From positions 1,798,001 through 1,862,000 of the forward strand of contig OZ020314.1 of NCBI GenBank assembly GCA_963971305.1: a stretch of 64,000 nt of DNA, written 5' to 3'. The notes beneath the pieces are model-generated. The model saw nothing but the letters and a program-made list of their open reading frames with translations. It ran no database searches and was not told the origin of the DNA. Made by a program: the position numbers and the translations under genes. Shown here piece by piece: positions 57,314 through 64,000 of the stretch (positions within the stretch are counted from its first letter, which is position 1; every line of letters starts with the position of its first letter). Origin of the DNA: Arcuatula senhousia. Taxonomy: Eukaryota; Mollusca; Bivalvia; Mytilida; Mytilidae.

Positions 57314-57361
57314 GCTACGCCTGACGCGCGTTTCGTCTATTCAATACTCATCAGAGGCGCT
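57314..57361 (-). ncRNA. Hammerhead ribozyme, type I, full copy
   Basis: On the minus strand: stem I strand GCGCCT, CTGATGA (57,348-57,354), stem II, GAAAC (57,330-57,334), loop GCGC, GTC (57,323-57,325) with cleavage after it, then AGGCGT closing stem I. Stem III is the very short A-U, C-G form of metazoan hammerheads. Stem II has one A-G mismatch (GTAT / AGAC). Confidence 0.8.
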
Positions 57362-57674
57362 CTACCAAAAAAATTGAAAATGCCAAACACTGTATGAATA
57401 TGAAGAGCATAGAACAGTATAACAAAAAATACCAAACCGGGGAACCAAATTATTACTAAGATATTCAACCTATGTCTGGGGTAGGAAGATCCTTAGGGTT
57501 TAGACAATTTTGAAATTTAGACGGATAATTTAAAGCTTTGATGTATTCTCCAACTCAAAAGTGTTGGTGCCGGAGCGGGCTAACCTCGGGGAATTTAAAC
57601 TCCACCAGCAGTGCTAACCTTCACGTGTGTTCGAAATACAAATGACAACAAAGTTCCAGACAATAAATTTTGCT

Positions 57675-57712
57675 ACGCCTGACGCGCGTTTCGTCTATTC
57701 AAGACTCATCAG
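57675..57712 (-). ncRNA. Hammerhead ribozyme, second copy, stem I 5' strand lost
   Basis: CTGATGA (57,706-57,712), a perfect stem II GTCT/AGAC, GAAAC and GCGCGTC are intact. The sequence before CTGATGA is 'tttaggtt' in place of 'gcgcct', so stem I cannot form fully in this copy. Confidence 0.75.
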
Positions 57713-57765
57713 AACCTAAAATTTGTTTGCCACCTGGGCACGAGAACGGGATTTTTATTCTTTAA

Positions 57766-58205
57766 TTCTAGGTTACAATAGCGTATTGGCTTTACAATGC
57801 ATTTTCCATAGGGGGGTTCCCTGGTTTTCGATTTTTTTAAAAATAGATCTTACTCGAATTTTAATTTCTTTGGCACAGAACCTTTGTGTTGACATGCATA
57901 TGTTTATTTTTAGCCAATAAAAAATTGGGGTTCGTGCGGCGTTTATGGGCGTAATTTTTGGTCGAAAAAAGGGGGGTGCTTTTTTAACGTTATTTTAATT
58001 GCACATTTTTACATTATTATGAGAGCATAGGTGACTTCAGAATTTCTTTGCCAGTATTACCAAAAGCTTGGTTGGTGTTATATTTAGAAACAACAAATAT
58101 ATCAACCAATGGAAATCATTTCTGTATTTTCTCCTACGCTTTATGTTGGGTTCAAAAACTTACCGGTGACCGGGATTTGCTAATGCGCAATTGTAACCTA
58201 TACGC
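57766..58205. mobile_element. MITE embedded in every satellite unit
   Basis: The unit start 'ggttacaatagcgtattggc' and, 430 bp on, 'gcaattgtaacctata' are inverted repeats (inverted right end 'ggttacaattgcgcattagc'). In the B subfamily the ends are better matched ('ttacaagtgcacaaatgc' at 62,243 and 'gcatttgcgcacttgtaa' at 62,661). The third A unit ends exactly at this right end. Confidence 0.7.
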
Positions 58206-60806
58206 TGGACATATGAATTAGGGAAAATCTTTTACTTCATTAAAAGATACCTTATTATAACTTGAGTTTATATTACAAATGGCATAAAATGATCTTTTCT
58301 TTTACGCCAAGGGGAGCTGATCAAAGAGAGGTACACCCTTCTGGAAAAGGTCGAAAATATTTGGAGGGTTGTTTGAGGAAATACGGTATTTCACAAAGAT
58401 GTTTTAACTTGCCATAAAAATTGTTGCCGATTTTTTGGAAGATGTATATGTACTCAAAAGAACGGGCATAGTTTGAATTCTGCTTTTGAGTGTTTACTTC
58501 AAAATACTGGTTTGAATAAAAAAATAAATATCATTTTTCGCAATTTGAAAAATAGCATATTTTAAAACAGACTATAACCTAGTAAAATCACCCAAAATCC
58601 TACCAGTTTTGGCATTTATAATTACTCCTCTATCTAAACAAGACCTTGGTTACAGTTTGTGATACTTTACAGCATGATCAATCTTTTTGCTTGAATTTTT
58701 TGTGTTACACCCATTTTTCGTAAAAAGGACAAATTTCACGAACCAAAATTTCAGTCATGTTCTTACTTCAAATCCCATTTTAAATTTTTAAAATTGTTTA
58801 AAAGTTTGGTATTTGTAGATGCAAAATAAAACAAAAAACAGTTCCGACATTTATTGAAGCAATAATGATTTATCAAATATTCTTAGTGTCCATCCGATTT
58901 TCTCTTCATTTTCATTAATGTAGAAAAAAGAAACAGACTATAGTCTGTTTTTTTTTGTGTCTAAATTTAGATCGAGTGTCATAATACTTGTTTTAATATA
59001 GAACTTTCACTTTCAAAACGAATGAAGTTTCAAACCAAAGGGTGCATTGTAAAAAATCCCTTTTCGTCTAGATTACAATAGCGTATTGGCTTTACAATGC
59101 ATTTTCCATAGGGGGGTACCCTGGTTTTCGATTTTTTTAAAAATAGATCTTACTCGAATTTTAATTTCTTTGGCACAGAACCTTTGTGTTGGCATGCATA
59201 TGTTTATTTTTAGCCAATAAAAAATTGGGGTTCGTGCGGCGTTTATGGGCGTAATGTTTGGTCGAAAAAAGGGGGGTGCTTTTTTAACGTTATTTTAATT
59301 GCACTTTTTTACATTATTATGAGAGTATAGGTGACTTCAGAATTTCTTTGCCAGTATTACCAAAAAGCTTGCTTGGTGCTATATTTAGAAACAACAAATA
59401 TATCAACCAATGGAAATCATTTCTGTATTTTCTCCTACGCTTTATGTTGGGTTCAAAAACTTACCGGTGACCGGGATTTGCTAATGCGCAATTGTAACCT
59501 ATACGCTGGACATATGAATTAGGGAAAATCTTTTACTTCATTAAAAGATACCTTATTATAACTTGAGTTTATATTACAAATGGCATAAAATAATCTTTTC
59601 TTTTACGCCAAGGGGAGCTGATCAAAGAGAGGTACACCCTTCTTGAAAAAGTCGAAAATATTTGGAGATTGTTTGAGGAAATACGGTATTTCACAAAGAT
59701 GTTTTAACTTGCCATAAAAACTGTTGCCGATTTTTTGGAAGATGTATATGTACTCAAAAGAACGGGCATAGTTTGAATTCTGCTTTTGAGTGTTTACTTC
59801 AAAATACTGGTTTGAATAAAAAAATAAATATCATTTTTCGCAATTTGAAAAATAGCATATTTTGAAACAGACTATAACCTAGTAAAATCACCCAAAATCC
59901 TACCAGTTTTGGCATTTATAATTACTCCTCTATCTAAACAAGACCTTGGTTACAGTTTGTGATACTTTACAGCATGATCAATCTTTTTGCTTGAATTTTT
60001 TGTGTTACACCCATTTTTCGTAAAAAGGACAAATTTCACGAACCAAAATTTCAGTCATGTTCTTACTTCAAATCCCATTTTAAATTTTTTAAAATTGTTT
60101 AAAAGTTTGGTATTTGTAGATGCAAAATAAAACAAAAAACAGTTCCGACATTTATTGACGCAATAATGATTTATCAAATATTCTTAGTGTCCATCCGATT
60201 TTCTCTTCATTTTCATTAATGTAGAAAAAAGAAACAGACTATAGTCTGTTTTTTGTGTGTCTAAATTTAGATCGAGTGTCATAATACTTGTTTTAATATA
60301 GAACTTTCACTTTCAAAACGAATGAAGTTTCAAACCAAAGGGTGCATTGTAAAAAATCCCTTTTCGTCTAGATTACAATAGCGTATTGGCTTTACAATGC
60401 ATTTTCCATAGGGGGGTACCCTGGTTTTCGATTTTTTTAAAAATAGATCTTACTCGAATTTTAATTTCTTTGGCACAGAACCTTTGTGTTGACATGCATA
60501 TGTTTATTTTTAGCCAATAAAAAATTGGGGTTCGTGCGGCGTTTATGGGCGTAATGTTTGGTCGAAAAAAGGGGGGTGCTTTTTTAACGTTATTTTAATT
60601 GCACATTTTTACATTATTATGAGAGCATAGGTGACTTCAGAATTTCTTTGCCAGTATTACATAAAAGCTTGCTTGGTGCTATATTTAGAAACAACAAATA
60701 TATCAACCAATGGAAATCATTTCTGTATTTTCTCCTACGCTTTATGTTGGGTTCAAAAACTTACCGGTGACCGGGATTTGCTAATGCGCAATTGTAACCT
60801 ATAGGT
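57766..60806 (+). repeat. ~1.3-kb satellite, subfamily A, 2.3 units
   Basis: Units start at about 57,768, 59,071 and 60,372 with 'ttacaatagcgtattggctt' and are nearly identical (period about 1302 bp). The third unit stops at 60,803 at 'gcgcaattgtaacctata'. Each unit contains a 20-bp palindrome AAACAGACTATAGTCTGTTT. The frames inside (for example 59,331) are not genes. Confidence 0.95.
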
Positions 60807-61020
60807 TACAACTTAAATGCAGTTTTTGTCTCCCTTTAATTTTTGTTGCTGTTGGACGTTTTTTCCAGAATTGAATGACAAGATTTATAGGTATTAACAC
60901 TTTAACAGTGAGATAAAGGTAATTATTTATCAAGTGGAATCTTAATCCGTGTTAAGGAACATATTTCTCACACTGACAACGTCATTTTTTCTTTATATCA
61001 CTGTAATAACAAAAAACAAG
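60807..61020. other. Spacer between satellite A and the LINE fragment
   Basis: Unique-looking AT-rich sequence starting 'ggttacaacttaaatgcagt'. Nothing recognised. Confidence 0.5.
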
Positions 61021-61959
61021 ACTCAGGCGTACCACAGGGAACTGTTCTAGGACCCATCCTATTCCTTTGCCACATCAACGACCTGCCTGACTCTGTAAAA
61101 TCATCAGTCCCTCTTTTTGCAGATGACTGCCTGCTTTATCGGAACATCAAAACAGCAGAAGACCACAACATCTTACAATCGGACCTGCAGAAACTAGAAG
61201 AATGGGCGGAAAACTGGGGAATGAGGTTTAATGCAAAAAAGTGCTACATTATGAGTATACGAAACAAAAGCCAGAGATTTTACACCATCAACAACCACAT
61301 CCTTCAACAGGTACAGATCAAACAACCCGTACCTTGGGTTACAAATTTCAGAAGACCTGAAATGGACCACCCACATAGCCAATGTAACCAAGAAGGCCAG
61401 CTCAACCTTAGGCTTTCTACGAAGAAACCTGAAATACTGCCCCCAGGAGTGCAAGAAACAAGCATATATTTCAATGGTAAGATCAACCATGGAATATGGA
61501 GCCATTATATGGGACCCCTACAACACCGGGGACATCAACAAGCTAGAAAGAGTCCAACGACAAGCTGCCTGGTTCATCACCAACGACTAAAGATCCAGAG
61601 ATGAAGGCTGTGTTACATCCATGCTAGCCAAACTCCAGGAACTTAGAGACCGGAGAACCAGCCAGTACAAGGTGGTTGAGGGACTGGTACCAGCCATAGA
61701 AGCCGAGGATTACCTAAAACCAGTCAAACAGAAACGCCAAATAAAACCCAAGACATATAGTGACTTTATTACTACTAACATAGTTGACAAACAAACAAGG
61801 AACAATTCAAAGTGCTTCGAAGTAACTCCAAGCAAATCTGTGCAGTATTCAAATTCATTTTTTATAAGAACTGTGATCGACTGGAACCACCTGGACAACA
61901 TCACCGTTTCCGCGAAGAGCGTAGAGAGCTTCAAAATAGCTCTAACCAACAGCCAATAA
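61021..61959 (+). pseudogene. 5'-truncated non-LTR retrotransposon RT (CR1/jockey-type)
   Basis: Starts abruptly at DSGVPQGTVLGPILFLCHIN (RT motif 4), then VPLFADDCLLYRN with catalytic FADD, LQKLEEWAENWGMRFNAKKC. After a frameshift near 61,310 come YLGLQISEDLKWTTHIANVT, STLGFLRRNLKYCP and KLERVQRQAAWFITND, then TGA-type breaks near 61,590. The C-terminal domain LAKLQELRDRRTSQYKVVEG runs to TAA at 61957-61959. The upstream endonuclease and RT motifs are absent. Such elements move by target-primed reverse transcription; this copy is dead. It separates the two satellite blocks. Confidence 0.88.
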
Positions 61960-62240
61960 CGCTGCTCTCTCCCCGTCGAGTTAAAGCCAGAATTGGAATT
62001 CGACGTACCAGATTCAGATTCAGAACAATCTACTTTCGTTTTCGATTTAAAATTTCCTGGTACACTTTATATGAAACAGACATTTTGAAATGTGGCGGAC
62101 CTGCCTTTTTGTCCAGGAGAAAATTCCATGAAAGATCATTGCGGAAATTTTGAGGAGTGGTGGATAAGAGTATTATTATTGTTATTATTTATAGAGACTT
62201 CTAGCCAAACTAAGTCACTATGGTATCCAAGACTCGACCT
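61960..62240 (+). other. 3' region of the LINE fragment
   Basis: 'gctgctctctccccgtcgag' and following sequence probably form the 3' UTR. An (att/gtt)n tract at 62,170-62,190 may be its tail. Nothing else is recognised. Confidence 0.45.
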
Positions 62241-62241
62241 A

Positions 62242-64000
62242 CAGATTACAAGTGCACAAATGCTAACAATGCATTTTTCCATAGGGGGTACCCTTGTATT
62301 CATTTTAAAAAAAAATAGTTTTTGACCGATTTTCACTTTCTATGGGTCAAAATCTTTCAGTTTACATTCAAACGTTTATTTTTAGCCAATAAAAAATCCA
62401 TGTCTATGCGGCGTTTATGAGTGTAATTTTAGGTTGAAATAAGGGGGGTGATTTTTCGATTTTATTTTCAATACCTAAATTTTCAAAGATTCGAGCGCCC
62501 TGTAGACACATGATTTGCACCAGAATTTCTTTGTCAATATTTTACATAAGTTTATTCACTCATCTATTTAAATACTATTTTATATCAACCAATCACGTTG
62601 CTTTCTGTATTTTATTCCACGCTTTATCTTAGGGTAAAAAAAATACCGGTGGCAGAGGTTTGCATTTGCGCACTTGTAACCTATATGTGTTGCATAGAAA
62701 TCAGAAGGAGACTTTTCTTTTATTAAAAGTATATTTAGTATATCTAGACTTTATATAACTAGGGAGAAAAAATAATCTTTTTGTTTAAGCCCTAGAGAGC
62801 TGATTATAAATAGTCCCCCTCTTTCCAGAAAATTATAAATTTTTAAGGGGTTGTTAGAGGAAATACGGTATCCTGCCAGGAAGTTCTTTAAAAGCTTAAG
62901 ATTTACCCCATATTTTATAGAAGACTTATGTATTATCTACAGATGAGATTGACTTTCAATATACCTTTGGACTATTTGGACCAAAATATGGGTCTTAATA
63001 TAAAATTATTGTAATTTTTTGGAAATAGAAAAATTACGGCATTTTGAAACAGACTATAACCTTCTGATAGCACAAAAAGTTTGTGTTTTTGTATACAATG
63101 CGTTACATCTGCAACTATACCTAAATTTTATAATAGTTTAAAACAGAGAAATTATGCCTTTAAGTTTTTTCAAATGAACAATTTTAATGCACCCCGTTGT
63201 GGACAAATGGACACAATTTTCGCTTGGGGCTTTTTAAAAATTTTGTCCTGGCTTTAATTATTTTTTGTGTACTTATTGGCGTTCAACAATTACCTTTGCA
63301 TCTATGCAAAATAATAAAATGCAGACAGCCAATCTCTGATTAATTATAACAGCAGATTTAATTTTTTTGTGACTCCATACGTCTATTTTCTCCTTTTTCC
63401 TATTACAGAATTATGAAACAGACTATAGACTGGTTTTTGCAATCTAAATATAGACCAAACGTCATAATTTGTATTTACACGTCGATATTCCATGTTTCAT
63501 TCAAATAAAGCTTTATGACAACCAGATCAACGTAAAAAAAGGCAGTTTCTATAGGTTACAAGTGCACAAATGTTAACAATACATTTTTCCATAGGGGGTA
63601 CCCTTGTATTCATTTAAAAAAAAAAAGTTTTTGACCGATTTTCACTTTCTATGGGTCTAAATCTTTCAGCTAACATCCAAACGTTTATTTGTAGCCAATA
63701 AAAAATCCATGTCAATGTGGCGTTTATGAGCGTAATTTTAGGTTGAAAAAAGGGGGGTGATTTTTCGATTTTATTTTCAATACCTAAATTTTCATTTTAT
63801 TTTCAATACCCAAATTTTCAAAGATGCGAGCGCCCTGTAGACACATGATTTGCATCAGAATTTCTTTGTCAATATTTTACATAAGTTTATTCACTCATCT
63901 ATTTAAATACTATTTTATATCAACCAATCACGTTGCTTTCTGTATTTTATTCCACGCTTTATCTTAGGGTAAAAAAATTACCGGTGGCAGAGGTTTGCAT
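62242..64000 (+). repeat. ~1.3-kb satellite, subfamily B, runs off the window
   Basis: Units start at about 62,243 and 63,555 with 'ttacaagtgcacaaatg'. The body aligns with subfamily A ('ttccatagggggtaccct', 'tttagccaataaaaaat', 'cggcgtttatg', 'ggaaatacggta', 'gaaacagactata') but is clearly diverged. The second unit carries a short duplication of 'attttattttcaatacc' (about 63,770-63,812). The last unit is cut by the window end just before its right MITE end. Confidence 0.93.

Larger units (their letters stand above)
57281..57716 (-). mobile_element. Retrozyme-like dimer with two hammerhead copies
   Basis: A segment beginning 'gaaatacaaatgacaacaaa' and ending in the hammerhead core occurs twice (57,281-57,361 and 57,638-57,716), 358 bp apart as measured between cleavage sites. 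This is the arrangement of small retrotransposons that yield circular RNA monomers by hammerhead self-cleavage. No coding capacity. Confidence 0.75.

Noticed and set aside
61812..62153. Frame overlapping the end of the LINE RT
   Set aside because: Out of frame with the RT C-terminal domain and without recognisable content.

Overview
This is a eukaryotic, AT-rich, intron- and repeat-dense genomic window. The protein families (DZIP3-type HEPN joined to a novel-STAND NTPase and ankyrin repeats), the Penelope-like elements, the hammerhead-ribozyme repeats and the tRNA-type SINE together point to a bivalve mollusc, most likely a mussel (Mytilus-like). The species is inferred, not shown. There are no prokaryotic operons.

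The core of the window is a pair of tandem paralogues on the + strand. Gene 1 (about 3.0-15.6 kb) has an immunoglobulin-domain exon, two exons forming a DZIP3-type HEPN domain, a coiled-coil exon and a large NTPase-ankyrin exon that carries two in-frame stops. Gene 2 (32.4-44.6 kb) can be assembled exactly from five exons with matching phases into an intact 1456-codon frame. Its parts are a Ser/Thr-rich repeat exon starting with a myristoylation-like MGKSQSK, HEPN with an R-x4-H ribonuclease motif, a coiled coil, a STAND NTPase with Walker A and B, and about nine ankyrin repeats. The layout resembles an innate-immune receptor: ankyrin sensor, NTPase switch and putative HEPN RNase effector. The N-terminal module is swapped between the paralogues at a phase-1 intron.

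The rest is mostly mobile and repetitive DNA. A TIR-bounded element at 4270-9094 lies in a gene 1 intron and contains a GIY-YIG Penelope-like element with a hammerhead-like motif. A second Penelope-like element (19.8-22.3 kb) has two homopolymer frameshifts. At least seven fragments of another Penelope-like 3' end are scattered through the window. There are several TIR/MITE elements, foldbacks and large hairpins (24-25.2 kb), and a SINE (29.7-30.1 kb). A 1.97-kb TIR element with a 5-bp target duplication sits at 49,105-51,077. A hammerhead-bearing retrozyme-like dimer lies at 57.3-57.7 kb, a ~1.3-kb satellite with an embedded MITE at 57.8-64 kb, and a CR1/jockey-type LINE fragment at 61.0-62.0 kb. 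Tandem arrays have grown at several points of the paralogue pair: 30-bp and ~53-bp units after gene 1, ~81-bp units after gene 2, and a 60-bp array that multiplies the exon 3 splice donor of gene 2. A third copy of the 3' flank without a gene body lies at 53.5-54.35 kb.

All boundaries were read by eye. Splice sites are predictions that agree in phase between the two paralogues.
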